Below are positions 36,949-45,549 of a DNA stretch of 64,000 bases, in pieces. The notes beneath the pieces were generated by a model that ran no database searches, was not told where the DNA came from, and saw only the letters and a program-made list of their open reading frames with translations. This DNA comes from Cupriavidus neocaledonicus (GTDB lineage Bacteria; Pseudomonadota; Gammaproteobacteria; Burkholderiales; Burkholderiaceae), in the NCBI RefSeq assembly GCF_000372525.1, contig NZ_AQUR01000098.1:92839-156838 (forward strand), in the 5' to 3' direction. How positions within the stretch are numbered: position 1 is the first letter of the stretch; every line of letters starts with the position of its first letter. Both the position numbers and the translations under genes were made by a program.

Positions 36949-37734
36949 TCAACCCAGTTGCGCCAGGCGCTGCAGCATCTGGTCGGAGGCCTGCACCGCC
37001 TTGCTGTTGATCTCGTACGCGCGCTGGGTCTGGATCATGCTGACCAGTTCCTCGACCACGTTCACGTTGGAGGCCTCGACATAGTTCTGCTGCACCACGC
37101 CCGCGCCGTTCAGGCCCGGCACGGTGGTATTGGGCGCGCCCGAGGCGTCGGTCTGCACGTACAGGTTCTCGCCCATGCTTTCCAGGCCGGCCGGGTTCAT
37201 GAAGGTGGCCAGCTGTAGCTGCCCCACCTGCACGTTGGCGCTGGAGCCCGGCTGCGTCACCGACACCGTGCCGTCGCGGCCGATGGTCATCGACAGCGTG
37301 TTGGCCGGAATGGTGATGGCGGGCTGGATCACGAAGCCGCTGGACGTTACCAGCTGGCCGTTCTGGTCCACCTGGAACGAGCCGTCGCGGGTATAGGCGG
37401 TGGTGCCGTCGGGCAGCGCCACCTGGAAGAAGCCCTGGCCCAGGATGGCCACGTCCTTGGCATTGCCGGTCTGCTGCGGATTGCCCTGGGTGTGGATGCG
37501 CTCGGTCGCCACCGGGCGCACGCCGGTGCCCAGCTGCATGCCCGACGGCAGCGTGGTCTGGTCCGACGACAGCGCGCCGGGCTGGCGGATGGTCTGGTAC
37601 ATCAGTTCCTCGAACACCGCGCGGCCGCGCTTGAAGCCGTTGGTCGACACGTTGGCCAGGTTGTTCGAGATCACGTCCATCTGCGTCTGCTGCGCATCGA
37701 GGCCGGTCTTGGCAATCCAGAGAGAGCGGATCAT
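36949..37734 (-). CDS. flgG: Flagellar distal rod protein FlgG
   Basis: A 261-aa axial protein of the exact family length. N-terminal [35 protein letters not shown] and C-terminal [32 protein letters not shown] are the paired D0 helices. [24 protein letters not shown] is typical of FlgG. Polymerises into the distal rod. Confidence 0.97.
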   Translation of the reverse strand: MIRSLWIAKTGLDAQQTQMDVISNNLANVSTNGFKRGRAVFEELMYQTIRQPGALSSDQTTLPSGMQLGTGVRPVATERIHTQGNPQQTGNAKDVAILGQGFFQVALPDGTTAYTRDGSFQVDQNGQLVTSSGFVIQPAITIPANTLSMTIGRDGTVSVTQPGSSANVQVGQLQLATFMNPAGLESMGENLYVQTDASGAPNTTVPGLNGAGVVQQNYVEASNVNVVEELVSMIQTQRAYEINSKAVQASDQMLQRLAQLG

Positions 37735-37795
37735 GTGGGTCCTTGGTGGGTGCTGGGGGCCGGCACGACAACGCCGTGCCGGCCGGTCATTCGGT

Positions 37796-38539
37796 TCAGT
37801 TGGTCGAGAGCAGCTGGTTGGCGCGCTGCTCGTTGCCGTCGGCGCCCTGGATCATCTTCATCTGCATCTCGAAGCGGCGCGCATTGGCGATCATCTCGAC
37901 CATGGCTTCGGTCGGGTTGACGTTGCTGCCTTCGAGCGCGCCCGAAATCACGCGCACGGTGGGATCGGCCTCGAGCGGCTGCGCGCCGGGGCGCAGGCGG
38001 AACAGGCCGTCATCGCCGCGGGCGATGGCGTCGTTGGGCGGGTTGACCACGCGCAGCCTTCCCACCTGCGCCAGGCCGGCTGAGGCTTCGCCTGGCCCGC
38101 GCGCGGTGATGGTGCCGTCGGTGCCGATGGTCACCTGCGAGCCCGGCGGCACCGCCAGCGGACCGCCATCGCCCATCACCGGCAGCCCGGAAATGGTCTG
38201 CACCTGGCCGTCCTGCGCCACCTGCAGCGCGCCGGCGCGGGTGTAGGCCTCGCTGCCGTCGGGCGCCTGCACCACCAGCCAGCCATTGCCCTGCAGCGCC
38301 ACGTCGAGCGCGCGGCCGGTGTAGGTGAGCGGGCCGGCGCGCATGTCGGCACCGGGCGTGGAGGCCAGCGTGAAGGCGCGCGTGCCGGCCTCCGCCCCGA
38401 CCACCGGCACCGCGCGGTACAGGTTGACCTGCGCGCGGAACGCCGGCGTCGAGACGTTGGCGAGGTTGTTCGATACCGCCGCTTGCTGGTCGAGTATCTG
38501 CTTGGCGCCCGACAGGGCGGTGTAGATCATGCGGTCCAT
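37796..38539 (-). CDS. flgF: Flagellar proximal rod protein FlgF
   Basis: A 247-aa rod protein. [37 protein letters not shown] opens the protein; [28 protein letters not shown] closes it. Matches FlgF in length and pattern ([13 protein letters not shown]). Lies between flgE and flgG in the operon, with a 61-bp gap to flgG. Confidence 0.96.
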   Translation of the reverse strand: MDRMIYTALSGAKQILDQQAAVSNNLANVSTPAFRAQVNLYRAVPVVGAEAGTRAFTLASTPGADMRAGPLTYTGRALDVALQGNGWLVVQAPDGSEAYTRAGALQVAQDGQVQTISGLPVMGDGGPLAVPPGSQVTIGTDGTITARGPGEASAGLAQVGRLRVVNPPNDAIARGDDGLFRLRPGAQPLEADPTVRVISGALEGSNVNPTEAMVEMIANARRFEMQMKMIQGADGNEQRANQLLSTN

Positions 38540-38565
38540 GGCGGCGGCTCAGCTCAGCGTGGCGG

Positions 38566-39792
38566 TCACAGGTTGACCAGGGTCTGCATGACCGTGTCCT
38601 GCGCCTTGATGGTCTGCGCGTTGGCCTGGTAGTTGCGCTGGGCCACGATCAGGTTCACCAGCTGGCCGGACAGGTCCACGTTGGAGGCTTCCACCGCGTT
38701 CGAGCGCAGCGTGCCCAGGCTGCCGCCGGCCACGCCGAGCAGCGGCTGGCCGGATGCGCCGGTGGCGGACCAGACGTTGTCGCCCTCCGGCTTCAGGCCT
38801 TCGACGTTGCCGAACGCGGCCATCACGATCTGGCCCAGCGGCTTGGTCTGCTCGTTGGAATAGCTGCCGGTGATGGTGCCGTCGCCGTTGACCGAGAAGC
38901 CCAGCAGGCTGCCCGAGGTGTAGCCGTTCTGGCTGAGCTGCTTGACGTCGTTGTCGGCGCCGAACTGGGTGGTGCCGGTCAGGTCCAGGCGCATGGCCAT
39001 GGCCTGGGCGCCGTTGGCCGCCGGCTGGGTCAGCGTGACCGCGCCCGCGCCGGGTGCCTGCAGCGCGCCGGCGTTGTCGAACGACAGCGTGACCGGCGCA
39101 CCGCCGACGGCGTTGCCGTTGACGTCGGTCACGTACATCTGCCAGTCGGTGCCGCCCGGCACGGTCGGCGCCGCGCCCGACTTGGCGAAGTACGCCGTCA
39201 GCTGCTGCTTGTTGCCCAGCGAGTCATAGACGTTGATCGCCGTGCTGTAGTTGAACATGTTGGTGGTCGGCGGCACGCCGGGCGCGCTGGCAAACGCCTG
39301 CGTCGGCACGGTGGCGCGCGAATCGAGCTGGAACTTGGCGGTGATGCTGCTGGTGGCGCGCGGCTCCATCTGCGCGTTGCTGATCACCAGCGGCTGCGGC
39401 TGCACGCCCGCGCCGCCGGCCACGCCGGCCGGATAGCCGGTTACCTGCAGGCCCTGCATATTGGTGATGCGGCCGTCTTCCTGGCGCTGGAACTGGCCGT
39501 TGCGCGAGTAGTAGACCGCGCCTTCCGGGCTGGTCATGCGGAAGAAGCCGTTGCCGTTGGTGATGGCCACGTCCAGGGACCGGCCCGAGGCCTCGATATT
39601 GCCCTGGTTGAACGACTGCACCACCGAGTTCACGCGCACGCCCAGGCCGATCTTGGTGCCCGCGTAGACGTCGGCGAACTGCGCGGCCGATTGCTTGTAG
39701 CCAACCGTGTTGGCGTTGGCGATGTTGTTGCCGATCACGTCCAGGTTGGACGCGGCGGCGTTCAGGCCGCTTACCCCTTGACCGAAACCCAT
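38566..39792 (-). CDS. flgE: Flagellar hook protein FlgE
   Basis: A 408-aa hook subunit. GFGQGVSGLNAAASNLDVIGNNIANANTVGYKQS is the N-terminal motif; ASNVDLSGQLVNLIVAQRNYQANAQTIKAQD is the C-terminal partner. The central domain is the hook variable part. Length typical (about 400 aa). Lies 68 bp downstream of flgD. Confidence 0.97.
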   Translation of the reverse strand: MGFGQGVSGLNAAASNLDVIGNNIANANTVGYKQSAAQFADVYAGTKIGLGVRVNSVVQSFNQGNIEASGRSLDVAITNGNGFFRMTSPEGAVYYSRNGQFQRQEDGRITNMQGLQVTGYPAGVAGGAGVQPQPLVISNAQMEPRATSSITAKFQLDSRATVPTQAFASAPGVPPTTNMFNYSTAINVYDSLGNKQQLTAYFAKSGAAPTVPGGTDWQMYVTDVNGNAVGGAPVTLSFDNAGALQAPGAGAVTLTQPAANGAQAMAMRLDLTGTTQFGADNDVKQLSQNGYTSGSLLGFSVNGDGTITGSYSNEQTKPLGQIVMAAFGNVEGLKPEGDNVWSATGASGQPLLGVAGGSLGTLRSNAVEASNVDLSGQLVNLIVAQRNYQANAQTIKAQDTVMQTLVNL

Positions 39793-39860
39793 GATTGCTT
39801 CCTTTTGACTAGGCTATCGTTGAAGCCGGTTGGCGCCCCCGCGCTGCCGGCACCTGCGTA

Positions 39861-40541
39861 TTAAAGAATGCGGCGCACGTCATCGACGTTGGCGGTCTGG
39901 CCGTCGCCCAGGTCCACCAGCACGCCACTGGCGTCGCCGCTGATGCTCTGGACCTTGCCGTACACCAGCGCCACCGGCTGCACCGAGGTGCCGTTGGCGG
40001 TGGCGTTCACCTTGAAGGTGTAGTCGCCGTCGGCCACGGCGACGCCGGCGTTGTTCTTGCCGTCCCACGCGATGTTGTGCACGCCCGCGGTCTGGCCCTT
40101 CATGTCGATGGTGCGCACCACGTTGCCGTCCTTGTCGAGCACGTCGACGGTGACCGCGTCCGCGGTCGACGGCAGGTCCACGCCGATCTTGCCCGGCACG
40201 CCGCCTTCCACCGATACCTGCTTGCCCGGCACCATCACGGTACGGCCGATCAGCGCGGCCGAATCCATCGCGCGGCTGGCGCTGACCTGCGACAGCAGCT
40301 GCGACAGCGTCGCGTTCATGGTCTGCATGCCGCTGACCGTGCTGATCTGCGCCAGCTGCGAGGTCAGCTGCGCGTTGTCCATCGGGTTGAGGGGATCCTG
40401 GTTGTTCATCTGCGTGACGAGCATGGTCAGGAAGTTGTTCTGCAGCTCGGACGCGCTGGCGCTGCCGCTCTTGAGCGCGTCGTTGATGCCTTGCGTGTTG
40501 CTGCCTTGCGTGTTGCTGCCTACCGGCGAGGTGGTGGTCAT
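39861..40541 (-). CDS. flgD: Flagellar hook-cap protein FlgD
   Basis: A 226-aa hook scaffolding protein. FLTMLVTQMNNQDPLNPMDNAQLTSQLAQISTVSGMQTMN is the conserved N-terminal block. The C-terminal half is the FlgD Tudor/FnIII-like region (IAWDGKNNAGVAVADGDYTFKVNA). Two short QGSNTQG repeats stand near the N-terminus. Caps the growing hook. Confidence 0.96.
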   Translation of the reverse strand: MTTTSPVGSNTQGSNTQGINDALKSGSASASELQNNFLTMLVTQMNNQDPLNPMDNAQLTSQLAQISTVSGMQTMNATLSQLLSQVSASRAMDSAALIGRTVMVPGKQVSVEGGVPGKIGVDLPSTADAVTVDVLDKDGNVVRTIDMKGQTAGVHNIAWDGKNNAGVAVADGDYTFKVNATANGTSVQPVALVYGKVQSISGDASGVLVDLGDGQTANVDDVRRIL

Positions 40542-40599
40542 GTCAGTTGCTTGTGTGCGAGGTGCGGATGGAGCCGTTGCCGTGACGGGCCGGGTCGTT

Positions 40600-41007
40600 T
40601 TACTGGCCGATCGTCAGCGTCTTCAGCATCATGTTCTTGGCGGTGTTGAGCACTTCCACGTTGGCCTGGTAGGAACGCGAGGCCGAGATCATGTTGACCA
40701 TCTCCTCCACCGGGTTGACGTTGGGCATCACCACATAGCCCTGGGCATTGGCCATCGGGTGCGTGGGGTTGTGCACCATGCGCGGGGGCGACGGGTCCTC
40801 GCTCACGCCTTGCACCTGCACGCCGCCAATATCGGTCTGGCCCGGCGTGGGCGCCATGCCGAACACCACCTGCTTGGCGCGGTAGGCCTGGCCGTCGGGG
40901 CTGACCACGCTGTCGGCGTTGGCCAGGTTGGACGCGGTCACGTTCATGCGCTGCGACTGCGCGGCCATGGCCGAGCCTGCGACGTCGAAGATGTTCATTG
41001 CCGGCAT
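40600..41007 (-). CDS. flgC: Flagellar proximal rod protein FlgC
   Basis: A 135-aa rod protein. [29 protein letters not shown] and [37 protein letters not shown] are the conserved terminal helices. GGGGAG seven bases before ATG (MPAMNIF) decides the start. Sixteen bp after flgB. Confidence 0.96.
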   Translation of the reverse strand: MPAMNIFDVAGSAMAAQSQRMNVTASNLANADSVVSPDGQAYRAKQVVFGMAPTPGQTDIGGVQVQGVSEDPSPPRMVHNPTHPMANAQGYVVMPNVNPVEEMVNMISASRSYQANVEVLNTAKNMMLKTLTIGQ

Positions 41008-41022
41008 GGGTTCGCTCCCCGG

Positions 41023-41430
41023 TTACTGCTGGATCGCGGCCAGCATGGTCTTGATCTTGGAATTCATCACCGTCAGGCCGGACTCGAAGTGCACGGCGTT
41101 GTCGGCGAAGGCCACGCGTTCGGTGTCCATTTCGACGGTGTTGCCGTCGACGCTGGACTGCAGCGGAATGCGGTAGGCCAGGTCGAATTCCTCGCGCCCC
41201 GGCGCCTGCGCGGGCAGGTGGCGCACCGAGGTGGTCGACAGCGACATGCCCTCGTTGCGGTGGCCGCGCTCCACGGTCTGCGCCAGCGTGCTGGAGAAAT
41301 CAAAGTCGCGCGCCTTGTAGCCGGGCGTGTCCGCGTGCGCGATGTTCGAGGCAATCACCGACTGCCGCTGGTTACGCAGGCTCAGCGCTTCCTGCTGGAA
41401 ACGTAGCGCCGCATCAAGTCTGTCAATCAT
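41023..41430 (-). CDS. flgB: Flagellar proximal rod protein FlgB
   Basis: A 135-aa rod protein starting MIDRLDAALRFQQEALSLRNQRQSVIASNIAHADTPGYKARDFDF, the FlgB signature; the C-terminus ends SKIKTMLAAIQQ. The GGAGAGG site supports this ATG over one 45 bp upstream. First gene of the flgBCDEFGHIJ operon, divergent from flgA. Confidence 0.96.
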   Translation of the reverse strand: MIDRLDAALRFQQEALSLRNQRQSVIASNIAHADTPGYKARDFDFSSTLAQTVERGHRNEGMSLSTTSVRHLPAQAPGREEFDLAYRIPLQSSVDGNTVEMDTERVAFADNAVHFESGLTVMNSKIKTMLAAIQQ

Positions 41431-41663
41431 CTGGCCTCTCCGTGCTGGACAAGCGCTCCTGTCAACGGAGCGCACGTAGCTTCTTCAGGGTTGGCATCTT
41501 AGGCGGGGTACTGTCACGCCAATCGGATGAATAAGGACGGGAAATCCGCGCATTTCGGCCCGCCCGCGCGCGGGGCGCTGCCTACAATGGGCCCCGATGA
41601 CAGATGTATACGGCGCGCGCAGCCAGTCACGGGGCCGCGCGCCGTCCTTGCCGGAAAGTCCAG

Positions 41664-42440
41664 ATGACACAGCATTGCCGCAACGCGCGCCGCCTGGCGC
41701 AAGCCACGCTTGGCGCCTGCCTGCTTGGCGCTGCCGCCGCCGCGCTGGCACAGGTCACGCCGGTGGCCATGCAGGCACCGGCCGCGCACGGTGGCGGCAG
41801 CCACGCCCACGCCGCCGCCAGCCCCTTCACCGAAGACCCCGCGCGGGTGGCCATCGAGCGCTTCCTGCAGCAGCAGGCCGCCGGGCTGCCGGGCAAGGTC
41901 AGCGTGCAGGTGGCACCGCCGTCAGGCGGGCGCGCGCCCGAATGCATCGCGCCCGATCCCTTCCTGCCCGCCGGCGCTTCGCCATGGGGCCGCGTTTCGG
42001 TGGGCGTGCGCTGCGGCGGTGAGCGGCCCTGGGTGCGCTACATGCAGGCGCGTGTATCCGTGCTGACCGACTATTACGTGGCCGCGCGCGCGCTGGGCGC
42101 GGGCGAGCCGGTCGGCCAGGCCGATGTCGAAGTCCGCCAGGGCGACCTGGGCGCACTGCCGCGCGCGGTGATCACCGACCCGGCGCAGCTTGCCGGCGCC
42201 GTCACCGCCAACCGCATCGCCGCCGGCTCGCCGCTGCGCGCAGACCTGCTGCGCAAGGCCATCGCCGTGCGCCAGGGCCAGACCGTCACCGTGGCGGTCC
42301 AGGGCGAGGCCTTCCAGATCACCAGCGAAGGCAAGGTGCTGGCCGACGCCGCCACCGGCAACACCGTGCAGGTGCGGCTGCGCAACGGCCAGGTGGTCAA
42401 TGGCCTGGTGCGCAGCGGCGACACCGTGGTGCTTCAATGA
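41664..42440 (+). CDS. flgA: Flagellar P-ring chaperone FlgA
   Basis: A 258-aa periplasmic chaperone. Signal peptide in residues ~5-29 (LAQATLGACLLGAAAAALA). The C-terminal SAF-like domain is recognised by DYYVAARALGAGEPVGQADVEVRQGDLGALP and IAAGSPLRADLLRKAIAVRQGQTVTVAVQGEAFQITSEGKVLADAATGNTVQVR. Helps FlgI form the P-ring. Divergent from flgB, first of flgA-flgM-flgN. Confidence 0.95.
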   Translation: MTQHCRNARRLAQATLGACLLGAAAAALAQVTPVAMQAPAAHGGGSHAHAAASPFTEDPARVAIERFLQQQAAGLPGKVSVQVAPPSGGRAPECIAPDPFLPAGASPWGRVSVGVRCGGERPWVRYMQARVSVLTDYYVAARALGAGEPVGQADVEVRQGDLGALPRAVITDPAQLAGAVTANRIAAGSPLRADLLRKAIAVRQGQTVTVAVQGEAFQITSEGKVLADAATGNTVQVRLRNGQVVNGLVRSGDTVVLQ

Positions 42441-42491
42441 CATTGCGCCGGGTGCTGTAACCGTGGCTGGAATGACTGGAATTCCGGGGCC

Positions 42492-42513
42492 GGCGGCATG
42501 CGAAAATGCCGCC
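42492..42513 (+). other. Perfect hairpin between flgA and flgM
   Basis: An 8-bp inverted repeat (GGCGGCAT, gcgaaa, ATGCCGCC) with a 6-base loop lies between flgA and flgM. It has no T-tract, so it is not a clear terminator; it may attenuate or stabilise the transcript. Confidence 0.5.
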
Positions 42514-42548
42514 GCAGCCGCCGCGCAGCGAATCCGGGCCAGGCGCCC

Positions 42549-42575
42549 TAAAGAATTCGCCGGCGCGTCCGTAAT
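42549..42575 (+). promoter_or_regulatory. Possible weak sigma-28 promoter upstream of flgM
   Basis: TAAA, 15 bases, then TCCGTAAT. The first box fits FliA; the second is only a partial match to GCCGATAA (about half of the bases). flgM is FliA-dependent in many bacteria, which makes the site plausible but unproven. Confidence 0.3.
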
Positions 42576-42603
42576 GCCATAGGAAACCAGCAAGGATCGC
42601 CCC

Positions 42604-42915
42604 GTGAAGATCAACCACTCCACCTCGTCCCGGCCCGCCGACGCCGCCGCCGGCGACGCCGCCCGGCCCCAGGCCGCCCCGGCCGCCGCCGCAGCGGCCG
42701 CGCCGTCGGCCGGCCTGAGCGTCAGCCCGCTGGCCGCCCAGGTGCGCGACATCAGCGCCCGCCTGGCCCAGCCCACTGACGACGATATCGATACCGCCAA
42801 GGTCGAAGAGATCCGCCAGGCCATCGCCGAAGGCCGGATCCGCATCGACCCGGGCAAGATTGCCGATGGCCTGCTCGCCACCCTGCGCGAGCTCGGCCAG
42901 GCCGACGCCAAATAG
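42604..42915 (+). CDS. flgM: Anti-sigma-28 factor FlgM
   Basis: A 103-aa protein. The N-terminal ~45 residues are Ala/Pro-rich and likely disordered. The C-terminal part, LAAQVRDISARLAQPTDDDIDTAKVEEIRQAIAEGRIRIDPGKIADGLL, is the FlgM domain that binds FliA. Start is GTG with AAGGA upstream. Inhibits FliA until it is exported through the completed hook. Confidence 0.93.
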   Translation: MKINHSTSSRPADAAAGDAARPQAAPAAAAAAAPSAGLSVSPLAAQVRDISARLAQPTDDDIDTAKVEEIRQAIAEGRIRIDPGKIADGLLATLRELGQADAK

Positions 42916-42920
42916 CCACC

Positions 42921-43382
42921 ATGAGCCAGAGCCTGATCCAGTCCCTGCAGCGCGAAACCGAAGGCATCCACGCCTTCGGCCAACTCCTCGCCGAAGAGCG
43001 CGACGCCCTCAAGCGGGGCGACTTCCAGTCCCTGAGCGGACTGCTGACGCGCAAGGTAGAACTGGGCCAGGCTTTGTCCCGCCAGCTCAAGGCCCGCGAA
43101 GCCCAGATGGGCGCGCTGGGCCTGCGCGCCGGCCCTGAAGGCCAGCTGCTGGGTCGCCAAATCGAACCGGCGGTGGCCGATGCCTGGCGCGGGCTGATCT
43201 TCGCGGCCCGCACCGCGCGCGACGCCAATGCGCTCAACGGGGCGGTGGTAGACGCCCATCTCGACTTCACCCGTGAAGCCATCCAGGCGCTGCGCCAGCA
43301 TAGCGGCTGGGATGCGGGGTTGTATGGGAAGGATGGGAAGGCGGCGGCGGGTGTGGGTGGGGTTAGTTTGGCGGCCGGGTAA
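42921..43382 (+). CDS. flgN: Flagellar export chaperone FlgN
   Basis: A 153-aa helical chaperone. LIQSLQRETEGIHAFGQLLAEERDALKRGDFQSLSGLLTRKVEL fits the FlgN pattern. Predicted to bind FlgK and FlgL C-termini before export. Follows flgM by five bp. The last ~20 residues are Gly/Ala-rich and probably not conserved. Confidence 0.92.
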   Translation: MSQSLIQSLQRETEGIHAFGQLLAEERDALKRGDFQSLSGLLTRKVELGQALSRQLKAREAQMGALGLRAGPEGQLLGRQIEPAVADAWRGLIFAARTARDANALNGAVVDAHLDFTREAIQALRQHSGWDAGLYGKDGKAAAGVGGVSLAAG

Positions 43383-43409
43383 GGGTTCGGTTGCCGTGCG
43401 CTTTCTGCC

Positions 43410-43496
43410 ATGGCAATAGCGTGCGCGTTCACTTCGTTGATGCGCTCGCCCTCACCCCAACCCTCTCCCGCAAGCGGGAGAGGGAGTACACAAATC
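43410..43496. repeat. REP-like palindrome, second locus
   Basis: atggcaatagcg...cacttcgttgatg...ccctcaccccaaccctctcccgcaagcgggagagggagtac repeats the right half of the element at 33841-33920 almost base for base (palindrome at 43462-43483). It separates flgN from the lower-GC effector module. Confidence 0.88.
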
Positions 43497-43543
43497 GTGC
43501 GCGGGACCACGCCACCGTCATGGTGGCAGATATGATTCGCAGC

Positions 43544-43837
43544 TCAAAGCGGTGGCTCAAACAGGTGGAAGTCCCAAATCCAACCCTCAACCGCCGGCTC
43601 TTCGCAGCGCACGCGCATAGTGTTGTGCTTGCTCCCGACCTTGGTTAGATAGCACTTGGTATTGATTGGCAACATCTGGAAGTTCTCGCTCTGCGCACTG
43701 GCATCCTCTTCGGTAGCGTAGAGCTTAACGGCAGTAATGGTCACGCTTGGCGTAAAACTGATGCGCAGACCAGTGACAAATACGTACGCTCCGGCCATAA
43801 GCGTAAGCAATCCCAAGGTAATGAATATCTTCCTCAT
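43544..43837 (-). CDS. Small membrane-anchored protein, candidate immunity protein
   Basis: A 97-aa protein. One N-terminal hydrophobic segment (residues 4-24, IFITLGLLTLMAGAYVFVTGL) followed by a periplasmic ~70-residue domain with cysteines in TKCYLTKVG and MRVRCEEPAVEGWIWDFHLF. It directly follows the candidate effector (3 bp gap) and is the third gene of a PAAR-effector-immunity arrangement. Membrane or periplasmic location fits protection against a cell-wall-acting toxin. No family recognised; the role is by context. Confidence 0.6.
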   Translation of the reverse strand: MRKIFITLGLLTLMAGAYVFVTGLRISFTPSVTITAVKLYATEEDASAQSENFQMLPINTKCYLTKVGSKHNTMRVRCEEPAVEGWIWDFHLFEPPL

Positions 43838-43840
43838 GGT

Positions 43841-44395
43841 CTACCAGTTGGTGGACGCGCCATGCTTCCAACCTTTTGGATACAGCCTTCTTTCCACGAC
43901 ACGGTTGGACTTGCTAACCACGGATAATAGCTCGGCGGGCGTAACGGGCGTCTGTATGTTGCGTGGGTCATGTGCCAGGATGCCGATGTTCTCCAGTGCT
44001 TGAGCGGTGTTGGTCGAGCATGAATTCCTGAGAAGATCATATTTTTTGCCTGCATTCACACGGCTTTCTAGATCGGCCTGTAGCGCGTCAGCTTCCATCG
44101 GGGTCACCCAGAGACGGAGGCCGATGATATCTCGTTGCGCCGTCTCTCGGTAAATGTAGGCGGTTGGCGCTTGGCGACGATAACCGTCCGCCTGGCGATT
44201 GTACGTAATTCCGCGCACTTCAATGGCTGCATGACCCATTATCGACGATGGATTTGGCATGCTATCGAAGACCAGTACTTCGATAAATTCGCGCTCAATG
44301 TAGATAGGTTTTGGTGCATCCGCCGGCAGCGGCGTCGTTCGCCGCTGCGCAACCAGGGTAAGGATCTTACCGTTAGGATGTTTGACGGTTGCCAT
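43841..44395 (-). CDS. Candidate type VI effector, permuted papain-like (NlpC/P60-like) fold
   Basis: A 184-aa protein with no signal. A histidine motif (GHAAIEV, His55) precedes a cysteine motif (YDLLRNSCSTNTAQALENIGI, Cys126), the His-before-Cys order of circularly permuted NlpC/P60-like and DUF4105-like enzymes. These cut peptidoglycan amides or lipids. Its ATG overlaps the stop of the PAAR gene (TAATG), and a small anchored protein follows. The arrangement suggests it is loaded on the T6SS spike by the PAAR protein. Activity inferred; lower GC than flagellar neighbours suggests acquisition. Confidence 0.65.
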   Translation of the reverse strand: MATVKHPNGKILTLVAQRRTTPLPADAPKPIYIEREFIEVLVFDSMPNPSSIMGHAAIEVRGITYNRQADGYRRQAPTAYIYRETAQRDIIGLRLWVTPMEADALQADLESRVNAGKKYDLLRNSCSTNTAQALENIGILAHDPRNIQTPVTPAELLSVVSKSNRVVERRLYPKGWKHGASTNW

Positions 44396-44919
44396 TAGCG
44401 CATGCCCTCAGCGTAGACGTCGATCCCCTCAGCTTGCGCAACCGTACTAAGCATGTGCGTATGGCCCTGGGCGTTCGTTCGGCCATACTCGAATTCACCG
44501 GATGCACGCAGGATTGCATAGTCCGTATTCGCAAGGGGGGCGCCTGTGGATAGATCGCGTAACACAAACAAATCCGTATGCAAGTCGCTCGTGGGTGCCA
44601 CGGCGAATGCGGACGACTTTGTCATGTAGGCAGTTCCCGCTGAGCCAGGTAACGGGTGCTCTGCAACCGTGACACTTGACGAGGCTAGCAGTACCGCGCC
44701 GCAGGCAGTACGCATGCCATGCATGGCAACAGCAATTCCATCCACCGTGATTTGCGCATGACCCTCAATGATCGGGAACGTCCCCTTGCATCGAGGGCAA
44801 ACAACCATGTGCCCCACGCCGGCCCAGGCTCTTCCATTTGATTCCGTATTCATGAAGCCTTGAATAACGGTGCCGCCGTGGTCCGTTCGATCGCCGCGGC
44901 AAATGATGCCTTTCATCAT
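44395..44919 (-). CDS. PAAR-domain protein with C-terminal transthyretin-like extension
   Basis: A 174-aa protein. Residues 1-95 form the PAAR spike-tip domain: MKGIICRGDRTDHGGTVIQG, VGHMVVCPRCKGTFPIIEG (zinc-binding His/Cys region), GHAQITVDGIAVAMHG and TACGAVLLAS. Residues ~105-174 (LFVLRDLSTGAPLANTDYAILRASGEF...GRTNAQGHTH) look like the transthyretin-like adaptor seen on VgrG/PAAR cargo carriers. Start is one of two adjacent ATGs with a weak ribosome binding site. Overlaps the effector gene by one base. Confidence 0.85.
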   Translation of the reverse strand: MMKGIICRGDRTDHGGTVIQGFMNTESNGRAWAGVGHMVVCPRCKGTFPIIEGHAQITVDGIAVAMHGMRTACGAVLLASSSVTVAEHPLPGSAGTAYMTKSSAFAVAPTSDLHTDLFVLRDLSTGAPLANTDYAILRASGEFEYGRTNAQGHTHMLSTVAQAEGIDVYAEGMR

Positions 44920-45111
44920 GATGACTAAGCGAAGTGGCCAAGATTTCCGCTTATATCGATGAAGCTTAATGCCGTATATAGGAAATATCTGATTTATCGT
45001 TTCCCGGAGCCATGTAGTGGTTTTGAGTCTGGCAGCTGTTTGACCGGATCGCCTGATGTTCCATTTTTTCGTCGATTGTTGATAAGTGACGAAAAAACGG
45101 AACATTCGTCG

Positions 45112-45549
45112 CTACCTGAACCCCACCACCACCTCATTGCTCCGCCCGTGCAACACCGGCACCAGGCTCCCCTGCCCGGGCACCCGGAACGCAAACACAA
45201 ACCCCTTGGTGGCATCGTCGCCGAAGAAGGCCTCGGTCTTGCCCTCGGCCTGCGGCAACAGCACGCAGCGTTGCGCATTGCACAGGTAGGCCTGCAGTTC
45301 CGCCGGCGGCGTCTTGGCGAAGCTGTAGCGCCAGCGCACCGAAGTAATCACCCCTTCCGATTGCGGCAATACGCCGGTGGGCAGGATCGGTGGCGATACC
45401 GCGCGCTGGCCGCGGCCGTGCAGGGCCGGGCCGTTGACGGAGCCCATCCATGCATGGCGGGTGCCGGCGTCGAACGCGGCCCACGCGCACGCAGATACCG
45501 CCGCCAGCAGCCAGCATGCGCCACGCGCGGTGCGCGCCTTGCCGGGCAT
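45112..45549 (-). CDS. flhE: FlhE-like flagellar protein
   Basis: A 145-aa exported protein: signal segment CWLLAAVSACAWAA, then GSVNGPALHGRGQRAVSPPILP, ITSVRWRYSFAKTPPAELQAYLCNAQRCVLLPQAEGKTEAFFGDDATKGFVFAFRV and a V-x-F-R end. The two cysteines in LCNAQRC and the overall pattern match FlhE, a periplasmic protein that guards against proton leakage through the export gate. It overlaps the fliA stop by one base (TGATG). Confidence 0.82.
   Translation of the reverse strand: MPGKARTARGACWLLAAVSACAWAAFDAGTRHAWMGSVNGPALHGRGQRAVSPPILPTGVLPQSEGVITSVRWRYSFAKTPPAELQAYLCNAQRCVLLPQAEGKTEAFFGDDATKGFVFAFRVPGQGSLVPVLHGRSNEVVVGFR

Noticed and set aside
43544..44919. Reading the PAAR-effector-immunity genes as unknown flagellar genes
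   Set aside because: PAAR motifs and the TTR-like tail are clear, and lower GC separates them from the flagellar genes on both sides.
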